Below are positions 42,501 through 50,912 of a DNA stretch of 64,000 nt, one piece after another. The position numbers were made by a program, and so were the translations under genes. The notes under the pieces were generated by a model. That model was not told the origin of the DNA. It saw only the letters and a list, made by a program, of their open reading frames with translations, and did not search any database. The DNA is from Proteobacteria bacterium UBA6503 (GTDB lineage Bacteria; Pseudomonadota; Alphaproteobacteria; UBA1280; UBA6503), in assembly GCA_002436405.1 (NCBI GenBank), contig DJLZ01000005.1, positions 558,001 to 622,000 on the forward strand, written 5' to 3'. Position 1 is the stretch's first letter, and every line of letters starts with the position of its first letter.

Positions 42501-44285
42501 TTAGTTCGTACGGGTCAGGCCCACACGCGCATTGTCGAACCGGATGATGTTGACCGAACGGCTTTCGCCATCGTCAACCACCAGCTGTACCGTATCACCG
42601 ACACGGGTCCACTTCAGTTCAACCGAAACGCTCTGACCGGCATAGTATTCCTTGCCGTCCTTGCCTTCCAGCATCATGTAGTAGAACACCGAATCGCCCG
42701 ACATTTCGGTCGTGATGGCCGTAACCACCGCTTCGAAAGTCTCACGATCGACCAGGTCGTCCATATCAACGGAGCGACTCCGCGACAGGTTGATCTGGTA
42801 GTCACGCAGCGCGTCGCGCGGCGAACGACCAACACCGACGATGTTGTAATCCTCCACGTTAATGAAGGCATACATCTTCGGCAGACCGTCCGTACCGTGC
42901 AGCACGGTGAAGTACGTCGGAATATTGGCAACGTTATACAGAATAGCACTGCTACCCGTATAACCGGCCTCACGAACGCCACGAGCGTTCTCGGCCGAGC
43001 CAACAGCGGCGGTTTCGGTTGCACCAGCAACACGATACCAACGCGCTTCCTTCGTGCGGGTGTTCACCAGCACAAAGCCAACAGTACCCTGATCGGCACC
43101 AACCGACTGCAAACCGCTGTACCAGTAAGACTGGCCATCGGCACCAAACACAAGGCTCATGCCCGGCGTGGTGGTCAGCTTGTCGGTGTTACCCCAGTTC
43201 CAGTAGCCGTGAACCAGGTCGCCCCAGTCGTCCAGCTGCGATTGCACAAAGCTTTCAGGCTGGATACGGTCGATCCACGCAGGTGCTTCTTCGATCGAGT
43301 AAGCTTCGATGGCGCCCGTCTGGACATCCACCGTCACCACACCCGTAGCATCAGCACCCGAAAAACCGACGTTCTTCTCGTAGGTGGTAACCACCCAGAA
43401 AGGACGCCCGTCATCGCGAATCTCGAACGAATAGTCCGTGATACCGCTGGTCAGGTAGCCGTTACCGCGAAGGTGACGTTCGACGTTGTAGCCGAAGTAA
43501 CCGCCGCTGACGAAGTAGCGCATTTGGAGCTGCTGCGTTGCCGCAGTTTCCGAGGTGCCCATACGCGGGTTGTCGGAGGTATTGGCACGAACATTGTCCA
43601 GCGCCGTCACCATGATAACGCGCGAAACATCGCTGGCCGAAACCATGATGTAACCCGGCGTCGAGCCATGGCTCCACTGCTTGAACACACCACTGTGAAC
43701 CAGCGGCGCAACCCAGACCAACTCGTTGTTGAAGCAAAGCTCCTGACGACGATTGTTGTTGTCCATGGCGCCGAAGCAACCATTGACGATCTGAATGTTC
43801 ATCTGGCCGAGGTCGACACGCGAACCAAGTCCGGGAATCTCGCCAAGGCGCTTTTCGCCCATACGGCGGGCCAGTGATTCACTCACCGTACGCACTTGGT
43901 TGATATCCACCGGCGACACGTCGTCGGCGAACTGCGATTCCTGAACCTCCCCGATCATGTTGCGATATTCGTCCGCGTGGAACGCACCCCATGTCGAGAA
44001 GATCGGTACCACGATGAGCCAGATAGCGCCAATGACCGTCAAGGCCAAGCCGCCGTAGCTCATGCGTTCCGCACCCATGCCGCTGAGGGCAAGGCCGGCA
44101 ATGCCGATCACGAGAACCCAGAACGGCAAAAACACGAAGTTAAAGCCGAGGGTCGGTGTGACGAAATAGCCGATCGTTCCGAGAACCAGAAAACCACCAA
44201 CGGCGCGCAGTCCTGCCGAAAGGGCATTGTGCGCTGTGGCAGCAAACAGTACGGCACCAATAAGGCCGCAAATGAAAAACAGCAT
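42501..44285 (-). CDS. Large membrane-anchored protein of a family recalled from large tailed phages
   Basis: 594 residues. Four N-terminal membrane helices (about 3-18, 27-45, 49-67, 77-97), then a large soluble domain. Characteristic segments are GLGSRVDLGQMN, GGYFGYNVERHLRGNGY, FEIRDDGRPFWVVTTYEKNV, PAWIDRIQPESFV and FVLVNTRTKEARWYRV. I recall the same segment order in conserved hypothetical proteins of large tailed phages and scattered bacteria; this is unverified. The gene has GC-rich codon style, its own promoter, a pyrimidine-rich leader and a strong AGAAGGAGA ribosome site. A 326-codon open frame on the opposite strand is a composition artefact. Function unknown. Confidence 0.7.
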   Translation of the reverse strand: MLFFICGLIGAVLFAATAHNALSAGLRAVGGFLVLGTIGYFVTPTLGFNFVFLPFWVLVIGIAGLALSGMGAERMSYGGLALTVIGAIWLIVVPIFSTWGAFHADEYRNMIGEVQESQFADDVSPVDINQVRTVSESLARRMGEKRLGEIPGLGSRVDLGQMNIQIVNGCFGAMDNNNRRQELCFNNELVWVAPLVHSGVFKQWSHGSTPGYIMVSASDVSRVIMVTALDNVRANTSDNPRMGTSETAATQQLQMRYFVSGGYFGYNVERHLRGNGYLTSGITDYSFEIRDDGRPFWVVTTYEKNVGFSGADATGVVTVDVQTGAIEAYSIEEAPAWIDRIQPESFVQSQLDDWGDLVHGYWNWGNTDKLTTTPGMSLVFGADGQSYWYSGLQSVGADQGTVGFVLVNTRTKEARWYRVAGATETAAVGSAENARGVREAGYTGSSAILYNVANIPTYFTVLHGTDGLPKMYAFINVEDYNIVGVGRSPRDALRDYQINLSRSRSVDMDDLVDRETFEAVVTAITTEMSGDSVFYYMMLEGKDGKEYYAGQSVSVELKWTRVGDTVQLVVDDGESRSVNIIRFDNARVGLTRTN

Positions 44286-44341
44286 AGCTGTCTCCTTCTG
44301 TGATTTAGAAAAAATAAAGAAGATGTGTCAGTAAGACACGC

Positions 44342-44360
44342 GTGTTATGGTAGATAACAC
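44342..44360. promoter_or_regulatory. Inverted repeat GTGTTAT-N5-ATAACAC, possible operator
   Basis: Perfect seven-base arms with a five-base spacer, overlapping the -10 box of the leftward promoter. A second repeat, GTGTC-AGTAA-GACAC, lies just beside it. Both fall in the divergent spacer between the phage-like gene and the GST gene. Confidence 0.4.
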
Positions 44361-44372
44361 CACAGATTACAA
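44344..44372 (-). promoter_or_regulatory. Promoter of the leftward phage-like gene
   Basis: Leftward TTGTAA (44367-44372), 17-base spacer, CATAAC (44344-44349), about 58 bases before the ATG; the leader contains CATCTTCTTTATTTTTTC. Confidence 0.5.
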
Positions 44373-44417
44373 GGGTAAAAACCCAAATAACTTCAAAAAA
44401 TATTACGTAAAACAACC

Positions 44418-45095
44418 ATGCCGAATAAAACGACTGATACACCTGAAACACCAATCCTTTATTCATTCCGTCGCTGCCCGTTTGCCATGCGTGGCCGTAT
44501 GGGCCTATATGCGGCTGGCCTAAACCCCGAAGTGCGTGAAATTATTCTACGCGCAAAGCCTGCTCATATGCTTGAAATTTCACCCAAGGGCACAGTGCCT
44601 GTACTATGGCTAGAAGATGGCTCAATCATCGATGAAAGCCTTGACGTTATGCTTTACGCCCTTGGCAAATCAGACCCTAGAAATTGGCTTAAGAATAAAA
44701 AAGAAGCTCTTGATTTAATTTCAGAAAATGACGGTTCATTCAAACAAGCACTTGACCGCTACAAGTACCCTAACCGCTATGAAGATGAAGAAAATTTTGC
44801 CAATACCAACTGGCGTAAAGAAGGTGAAAAGTTTCTGCAAAAATTAGAAGACCGCCTCACCCAAAACACATACCTATTTGGGGATACACCTGAACTAGCT
44901 GATCATGCCATCTTCCCGTTTATTCGTCAGTTCCGTATGCCTGATAAAGAGTGGTTTGATAACGAAGCCCCATACCCTCGCCTACGTGAATGGCTAAACA
45001 CCATGATTGAAAGCGATATTTTTAAAGCTATCATGCCCAAGCTAAAACTATGGGAACCCGGCGCTGAGCCTATTTACTTGCAGTCTCTTAAGTAG
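44418..45095 (+). CDS. Glutathione S-transferase family protein
   Basis: 225 residues: N-terminal thioredoxin-fold domain with the cysteine motif RRCPFAMRGRM (about 13-23) and the cis-proline/ESL segment (KGTVPVLW, IIDESLDVMLY), then an all-helical C-terminal domain. The cysteine rather than serine or tyrosine at the active site suggests an omega-like or glutaredoxin-like activity such as thiol transfer. Single gene. Confidence 0.85.
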   Translation: MPNKTTDTPETPILYSFRRCPFAMRGRMGLYAAGLNPEVREIILRAKPAHMLEISPKGTVPVLWLEDGSIIDESLDVMLYALGKSDPRNWLKNKKEALDLISENDGSFKQALDRYKYPNRYEDEENFANTNWRKEGEKFLQKLEDRLTQNTYLFGDTPELADHAIFPFIRQFRMPDKEWFDNEAPYPRLREWLNTMIESDIFKAIMPKLKLWEPGAEPIYLQSLK

Positions 45096-45238
45096 CCTGA
45101 GGCATGCCCACCACTTGCAATTAGGTTAAACATAGCCTATAACACGCTCTACACAGAGCACAGACAAGCTGTGCACTCTATAAGACGACATTCATTAAAT
45201 GTGTCATTGAAAGGCATTTTAAGGAAGGTAAACCCACC

Positions 45239-46120
45239 ATGTACGTAGTTGCAGCCCTTTATAAATTCGTAAACGTTAATAACCCTGAAGAACTTCAGCC
45301 AAACTGGAAACAGAAGATGCTTGATAACGATGTTACAGGCACCATTCTGGTTACGCCTGAAGGCATTAACGGGACAATCTCTGGCCCGCGTGAGGGTATT
45401 GACGCTGTACTAGCACACATCCGCAGCGACGAACGCTTTGCCGACCTTGAACACAAAGAGAGCTTTTCAGACGATAAGCCCTTCCAGCGCACAAAAGTGA
45501 AGCTGAAGAAAGAAACCATCCCTATGGGTGCACAGGTTGACCCTAAAAAGATTGTGGGCACCTACGTTAAACCACAAGACTGGAACGAGCTTATCTCTGA
45601 CCCAGACACTGTACTTGTTGATACCCGTAACGATTACGAAATTTACATCGGCACCTTTAAAAATGCCGTTAACCCTAAAACGGCAACTTTTAAAGAGTTT
45701 CCGCAGTGGGTTGCTGAAAACCTAGACCCGCAAAAGAACAAGAAAGTTGCTATGTTCTGTACGGGCGGCATCCGCTGTGAAAAATCAACCTCATACCTAA
45801 AAGAGCAAGGCTTTGAAGAGGTTTACCACCTTCAAGGCGGTATTCTGAAGTACCTTGAAGAAGTTGAGCAAGAGCAAAGCATGTGGGAAGGCGAATGTTA
45901 CGTCTTTGACGACCGTGTTGCTGTGGGCCATGGCCTTGAGCCTTCAAAAGATAATGGCCTTTGTAAAGCCTGTGGCCACAGCCTGATTGCGGCTGACCTT
46001 AAGCGCCCAACTTACCTTAAGGACGAATACTGCCCGCATTGTTTTGCAGAAAAAGCGCCGAAAGAAGTTTATCAAAAACTCCTTGACGAGGGTTACCCCT
46101 TGCAAGGCAAGCGTCTATAA
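45239..46120 (+). CDS. trhO: tRNA uridine(34) hydroxylase TrhO (rhodanese family)
   Basis: 293 residues of the YceA/TrhO family, which uses O2 to hydroxylate U34 of certain tRNAs. N-terminal acylphosphatase-like domain (about 1-100; TPEGINGTISGP) followed by a rhodanese domain with the active cysteine in FCTGGIRCEKS (about 175-185). A Cys-rich tail (CKACGHSL, CPHCF) could bind a metal. The length fits the shorter members. AAGGAAGGTAAACC ribosome site. Confidence 0.9.
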   Translation: MYVVAALYKFVNVNNPEELQPNWKQKMLDNDVTGTILVTPEGINGTISGPREGIDAVLAHIRSDERFADLEHKESFSDDKPFQRTKVKLKKETIPMGAQVDPKKIVGTYVKPQDWNELISDPDTVLVDTRNDYEIYIGTFKNAVNPKTATFKEFPQWVAENLDPQKNKKVAMFCTGGIRCEKSTSYLKEQGFEEVYHLQGGILKYLEEVEQEQSMWEGECYVFDDRVAVGHGLEPSKDNGLCKACGHSLIAADLKRPTYLKDEYCPHCFAEKAPKEVYQKLLDEGYPLQGKRL

Positions 46121-46162
46121 CCTACCTTACTAGCGTCTAGTTAATAAGAGAGCGTTAAAAAC

Positions 46163-46678
46163 GTGAGCGACTTTACACCACAAAATGAATCGCATAGCGA
46201 AAAGGTCACCGTTGGGTGGCGTGAATGGGTGCGTGTGCCAGACCTGGGCCTCCCCGATATGCGCGCTAAGATTGATACAGGTGCAAAAACCTCAGCCATT
46301 CATGCGTTTGAGGTAACACCGTTTGAAAAAGATGGCGAAAAATGGGTACGCTTCCGTATTCGCCCACGTAAATCAATGCCAGAGCTTGAGCAAACATGCG
46401 AAGCTAAAGTGATTGACCAACGTATTGTTAAAAGCTCGACCGGCGAAAAAGAAAACCGTTACGTAATTAACCAGAAGCTATGCATGGGACCATGGCACTG
46501 GGAAACTGAAATGACTCTCACAGACCGTGACACAATGGCATTTTTGATGCTTATTGGTCGCCGCGCCCTAGCAGGCCGCTTCTTGGTTGATAGCGCCGCC
46601 TCATTTTTGCTAGGTCGCCCACAAGTTGACGAAGCCGAACCTATCGAGTCTTCTGAGCCTGTGTACATTGGTAAATAA
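46163..46678 (+). CDS. RimK-associated putative ATP-dependent zinc protease (retropepsin-like)
   Basis: 171 residues, GTG start with AAGAGAGCG upstream. The motif RAKIDTGAKTSAIHA (about 32-46) is characteristic of the Zn_protease family (PF05618) often encoded beside rimK. Its DTGA core resembles retropepsins, so the old zinc-protease name may be misleading. It directly precedes rimK (28-base gap) and probably works on RimK-modified or glutamylated proteins; that role is inferred from gene pairing. Confidence 0.85.
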   Translation: MSDFTPQNESHSEKVTVGWREWVRVPDLGLPDMRAKIDTGAKTSAIHAFEVTPFEKDGEKWVRFRIRPRKSMPELEQTCEAKVIDQRIVKSSTGEKENRYVINQKLCMGPWHWETEMTLTDRDTMAFLMLIGRRALAGRFLVDSAASFLLGRPQVDEAEPIESSEPVYIGK

Positions 46679-46706
46679 ATATAACGTCTTATAAATAAGG
46701 ACCGTC

Positions 46707-47651
46707 ATGGCAAAAACACCAAAAGCAAAACCAGTTGGTAAAAAAGGCCCTCTAAAAATTGCGATTTTGTCTCGTAATGGCAAGCTATACTCAACTGCAC
46801 GTTTGAAAGAAGCCGCCGAGGCCCGCGGCCACGAAGTTAAAGTTATTGATACGCTTCGTTGCTACATGAACATTGCAACTGACCGCCCTACTATTCACTA
46901 CCGTGGCCAAAACCTTGACGACTTTGATGCCGTTATCCCACGTATTGGTGCCTCTATTACCCACTACGGCCTTGCCGTACTGCGTCAGTTTGAAATGATG
47001 GGCGTACTTGCTGTTAACGGTTCAGTAGCGGTTAACCGCTCACGCGATAAGCTGCGTTCAATGCAGCTATTATCACGTCGTGGTATTGGTCTGCCTGTGA
47101 CTGGCTTTGCCCACTCACCTGATGATATTCCTGATCTTCTAAAAATGGTTGGTGGTGCACCGCTGGTTATTAAACTGCTTGAAGGCACCCAAGGTCTGGG
47201 CGTTGTACTTGCGGATACCCGTAAGGCTGCTGAGTCTATTATTGAAGCCTTCATCAGCATCGAAGCCAACATCATGGTGCAAGAATTTATTAAAGAAGCT
47301 GAAGGCGCAGACATCCGTTGCTTCGTTGTAGACGGTCAAGTTGTTGCATCTATGCGACGCCAGGCCCCAGAAGGCGAATTTCGCTCTAACCTCCACCGAG
47401 GGGGTTCAGCGCACTCAGTTAAGCTTACACCAGCAGAGCGTAACACAGCGCTACGAGCCGCACGTATCATGGGTTTGAACGTTGCGGGGGTTGATATTTT
47501 GCGCTCTTCAAATGGCCCTGTTGTGCTAGAAGTTAACTCGTCTCCTGGCTTGAAGGGCATTGAAAAATGTACCAATGCTGATGTTGCGGGTGCTATCATT
47601 GATTTTATTGAGAAAAAGGCCGCATCAGGCCGCACCAAAGCTGAAGAATAA
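46707..47651 (+). CDS. rimK: RimK family ATP-grasp alpha-L-glutamate ligase
   Basis: 314 residues. ATP-grasp ligase that adds glutamates to the C-terminus of ribosomal protein S6 or makes poly-alpha-glutamate. Visible are KIAILSRNGKLYSTARL at the start, RSRDKLRSMQLLSRRGIGLP, the ATP-binding loop LLEGTQGLGVVL and the metal-binding end of the domain VLEVNSSPGLKGIE. An 18-residue Lys-rich N-terminal extension precedes the usual start. Middle gene of the protease/ligase/deacylase trio. Confidence 0.92.
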   Translation: MAKTPKAKPVGKKGPLKIAILSRNGKLYSTARLKEAAEARGHEVKVIDTLRCYMNIATDRPTIHYRGQNLDDFDAVIPRIGASITHYGLAVLRQFEMMGVLAVNGSVAVNRSRDKLRSMQLLSRRGIGLPVTGFAHSPDDIPDLLKMVGGAPLVIKLLEGTQGLGVVLADTRKAAESIIEAFISIEANIMVQEFIKEAEGADIRCFVVDGQVVASMRRQAPEGEFRSNLHRGGSAHSVKLTPAERNTALRAARIMGLNVAGVDILRSSNGPVVLEVNSSPGLKGIEKCTNADVAGAIIDFIEKKAASGRTKAEE

Positions 47652-47674
47652 ACAAAGTCGTTCTTCAAATTATT

Positions 47675-47707
47675 AATGGGTGCCCCTGATAAAGCGGCAC
47701 CCATTTT
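47675..47707 (+). terminator. Hairpin between rimK and the deacylase gene
   Basis: AATGGGTGCC, 11-base loop, GGCACCCATTTTAATTTTT. The interrupted T-run suggests a leaky terminator that may lower expression of the downstream gene. Confidence 0.6.
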
Positions 47708-47733
47708 AATTTTTAAATAGAATTACGACGACC

Positions 47734-48759
47734 ATGGCGGGGAAAAAAGCACGTAAAGCATTTCATATTGGTGGCAAAATCATTGCGCCAGGCACTGATG
47801 CACGCATTAACATTGAAACCACTCAGCTTTACACCAACACCCCCGTGCATATGCCTATGCATGTTTACCATGGTAAAGAAGACGGCCCTACGCTGCTTGT
47901 TTGTGCTGCCATTCATGGTGACGAACTTACAGGTATTGAAGTTATTCGCCGTCTGATTAAAAACCCACGTATGACCGATATCAACGGCACCATCATTCTT
48001 GTGCCTATCGTCAACCACTTGGCGTTTATTCATCGTTCACGCTACTTGCCTGACCGTCGTGACCTTAACCGCTTCTTCCCTGGGCTTGATACAGGTTCAC
48101 TTGCGTCACGCATTGCCCACAAGTTTATGACTGAGGTTGTTGAACATGCAACCCACATCGTTGACCTGCACACCGCAGCCGTACACCGTACCAACTTCCC
48201 GCAGATTCGTACCAATATTGATAACGCTGAAAACCTTGAGCTTGCAAAAGCCTTTGGCCTCCCCATGGTTTTGAATGCTGAACTTATTGAAGGCAGCCTA
48301 CGTTATTCAGCAGGCCAAATGGGCAAATGTGCCATTACCTTTGAAGGTGGCGAAGCTTTGCGCCTATCAGAAGATGCGATTAAACCAGCTTACCAAGGCG
48401 TGTTGAATGTTATGGCGCACCTAGGCATGTTTAAGGATGTTGAAAAGCCAGCCTTGCTCGTCCCAACCATTGCAAACTCTAGCCTTTGGGTACGTGCAGA
48501 TGCTGATGGTATTCTGAAAAATGAAGTAGAGCTTGGCGCCCACGTGAAGCAAGGCCAGCTGCTTGGCACGATTAACGACCCTATGGGTGACTTTGAAACC
48601 CGCGTAACCTCACCAATTAATGGCATTGTTGTAGGTGCGACAACCATTCCACTGGTGCACCAAGGTGAAGCGCTGTATCACATTGCAAGTTTCCGTAAGG
48701 TATCGAGTGTGGCGCAGAAGATTGATGATCTGCGTAGCTTTATTGAGCGTCAGGAATAG
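47734..48759 (+). CDS. Succinylglutamate desuccinylase/aspartoacylase family zinc hydrolase
   Basis: 341 residues of the AstE/AspA (M14-like) family. Zinc ligands are seen in AAIHGDELTGIE (about 49-60) and VDLHTAA (about 144-150), with FEGGEALRL near residue 205. The C-terminal part (LWVRADADGILKNEVELGA) is a biotinyl-lipoyl-like beta domain. Members paired with RimK may remove amide-linked glutamates, but the true substrate is unknown. Confidence 0.85.
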   Translation: MAGKKARKAFHIGGKIIAPGTDARINIETTQLYTNTPVHMPMHVYHGKEDGPTLLVCAAIHGDELTGIEVIRRLIKNPRMTDINGTIILVPIVNHLAFIHRSRYLPDRRDLNRFFPGLDTGSLASRIAHKFMTEVVEHATHIVDLHTAAVHRTNFPQIRTNIDNAENLELAKAFGLPMVLNAELIEGSLRYSAGQMGKCAITFEGGEALRLSEDAIKPAYQGVLNVMAHLGMFKDVEKPALLVPTIANSSLWVRADADGILKNEVELGAHVKQGQLLGTINDPMGDFETRVTSPINGIVVGATTIPLVHQGEALYHIASFRKVSSVAQKIDDLRSFIERQE

Positions 48760-48797
48760 AACTAATAACAACTACGCTTAAGCAAAGCTTGAGGCTA

Positions 48798-50909
48798 TTA
48801 CTCAGCGCTGAGTAGGTCTTCTTCCGACAAAACCTCTACCCCTAGGCTTTCAGCCTTCTTAAGCTTGCTGCCGGCTTTATCGCCTGCAATCAGGTAGTCC
48901 GTCTTGGCTGAAATACTGCTTGAAACTTTAGCCCCCATCTTTTGCAAACGGTGCTTCGCTTCATCACGGCTCAGGGTCGGTAGTGTGCCAGTAAGTACCA
49001 CGGTTTTACCTGTGAAGATGGTTTCTTTTTCCATGGTAGGTACTTCAAAGTCTGCCACACGCACGCCAGCATCTAAAAAGGCTTTAAGCTGGGCTTGGTT
49101 ACGGGCGTTCTTAAAAAAGTCGCACACGTTTTCGGCAATGCGTGGGCCAATGCCATCAATATTCTGGATAGTCTCTTGCCCCTCTTCACTTTGGGCAACG
49201 TGCATAAAGTCGTCAAACTTAGGCCAGCGGTTGCCCAATAGGCTTGCCACTTGGTTGCCCACCATCGGGATGCCAAGCGCGGCCAAAAAGCGTGGGTAGC
49301 TTACAATTTTGCTTTCATCAATTGCTTGTAGCAATGCATCGATTGATTTTTCACCGTAGCCTTCAAGCTCAATCAGTTCGTCACGCTTCTGCGCTAGGGT
49401 AAAGATATCAGCCGCTGATTTAATAAACTCTTTTTCCAGTAGCATCTGAACCATCTTCTCGCCCAGGCCATCAATATCAAACTGGGTACGACCCACAAAG
49501 TGTAGGATGCTGGCTTCAATTTGTGCAGGGCATTCAAAGTGGTTCAAGCAGCGGTGCGCAGCCTCACCTTCAAGGCGAACAAGCTCGCTTTTACATGCAG
49601 GGCACTGCTTAGGGAATTTATAAGGCTCAGCCCCTTCTTTACGGCCGTTAGGCGCTGTGCCCACTACCTTGGGAATAACATCCCCCGCACGCTCAACAAA
49701 AACCTTGTCGCAAATACGGATATCACGCTCGGCGATATAGTCTTCATTATGCAGCGTTGCGTTTGAAACGGTCACACCACCCACATACACAGGGTCAAGA
49801 CGTGCCACAGGTGTAACAACACCCGTCCGGCCCACTTGCACTTCAATATCAAGCAGTACGGTTGAGGCTTGCTCAGCCGGGAACTTATGGGCAATTGCCC
49901 AACGTGGTGCACGGGCTACAAAGCCTAGGCGTTCTTGAAGGGCTGTGCTGTTTACCTTGTAAACAATGCCATCAATGGCAAATGGTAAATCAAAACGTGT
50001 TTTAGAAAGTTTCTCGTACCAGTCAAACAGTGGTTCAAGGCTACTGAAGGTTTTAACATCAGGCACGATGGTAAAGCCCCAGTCCTTAAGGGCTGCCACT
50101 TGGTCAGTATGGCTTTCAAATTTGGCATCGGTATAGCCAAGAGTGTAGGCAAAGAAACGGAGCGGACGCTCTGCTGCGATTTTAGAATCCAACTGACGGA
50201 TAGACCCTGCTGCTGCATTACGTGGGTTAGCAAATACCTTACCGCCCTTTTCTGCTTGGCGGTCGTTCAGGGCTTCAAACTCTTCGCGAGTCATGTAAAT
50301 TTCACCGCGGACATCAACTACCTTAGGGATGTTTTTGCCCTTAAGCACAAACGGAATATCAGGAAGGGTCTTCACGTTCTCGGTAATATCCTCACCCTCT
50401 TGGCCATTACCACGTGTGACAGCCTGTACAAGGGCACCGTCTTCGTAACGAATAGAGCAGCTTAGACCATCAATTTTATATTCGGCCACAAGCTCAGGCA
50501 TAGTATCAAGCCCCAAAAAGCGGCAAATACGGGTTGCAAAGTCTTCAATATCGCTGTGTTCAAAGCCATTACCCAGTGAAAGCATAGCCTGTTGGTGCTT
50601 CACAACCTTACGGCCCGCAGCCTTAGGCACGGCACCCACTTGTTGGGTTGGGCTATCATCAGTAACAAGTTCTGGGTGGTCTTCTTCTAGTTTAACAAGC
50701 TCATTAAAAAGCTTATCAAACTCAGCGTCTGAAATTTCAGGGTCATCTTGGTCGTGGTAGCGGCGGTTATGATAGCTAATCGCTTCACGCAGTTCAGCAA
50801 TACGCTTTTGAACGTCAGTGCCAGCGCCTTTTTGCTCTTCCCCGCTATCAGGCACATCATCAGGTGCATCATCAGTGGTATTATCAGGGTTATACGAAAA
50901 CAAGTCCAT
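48798..50909 (-). CDS. ligA: NAD-dependent DNA ligase LigA
   Basis: 703 residues, full length. Ia and adenylation domains with the nucleophilic lysine in EYKIDGLSCSIRYE, OB domain, four-cysteine zinc finger (CPACKSEL and CLNHFECPAQ), helix-hairpin-helix repeats (IDGLGEKM, LEGYGEKS, IDGIGPRI) and a C-terminal BRCT domain (FTGKTVVLTGTLPTLSRDE). It joins Okazaki fragments and seals repair nicks. It starts three bases after recN, as in many alphaproteobacteria. An acidic N-terminal extension of about 35 residues is unusual. Confidence 0.97.
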   Translation of the reverse strand: MDLFSYNPDNTTDDAPDDVPDSGEEQKGAGTDVQKRIAELREAISYHNRRYHDQDDPEISDAEFDKLFNELVKLEEDHPELVTDDSPTQQVGAVPKAAGRKVVKHQQAMLSLGNGFEHSDIEDFATRICRFLGLDTMPELVAEYKIDGLSCSIRYEDGALVQAVTRGNGQEGEDITENVKTLPDIPFVLKGKNIPKVVDVRGEIYMTREEFEALNDRQAEKGGKVFANPRNAAAGSIRQLDSKIAAERPLRFFAYTLGYTDAKFESHTDQVAALKDWGFTIVPDVKTFSSLEPLFDWYEKLSKTRFDLPFAIDGIVYKVNSTALQERLGFVARAPRWAIAHKFPAEQASTVLLDIEVQVGRTGVVTPVARLDPVYVGGVTVSNATLHNEDYIAERDIRICDKVFVERAGDVIPKVVGTAPNGRKEGAEPYKFPKQCPACKSELVRLEGEAAHRCLNHFECPAQIEASILHFVGRTQFDIDGLGEKMVQMLLEKEFIKSAADIFTLAQKRDELIELEGYGEKSIDALLQAIDESKIVSYPRFLAALGIPMVGNQVASLLGNRWPKFDDFMHVAQSEEGQETIQNIDGIGPRIAENVCDFFKNARNQAQLKAFLDAGVRVADFEVPTMEKETIFTGKTVVLTGTLPTLSRDEAKHRLQKMGAKVSSSISAKTDYLIAGDKAGSKLKKAESLGVEVLSEEDLLSAE

Positions 50910-50912
50910 CGG

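Noticed and set aside
42897..43877. 326-codon open frame opposite the phage-type membrane protein
   Set aside because: The leftward frame has membrane helices, a strong ribosome site and family motifs; the rightward one is His/Arg-rich without any.
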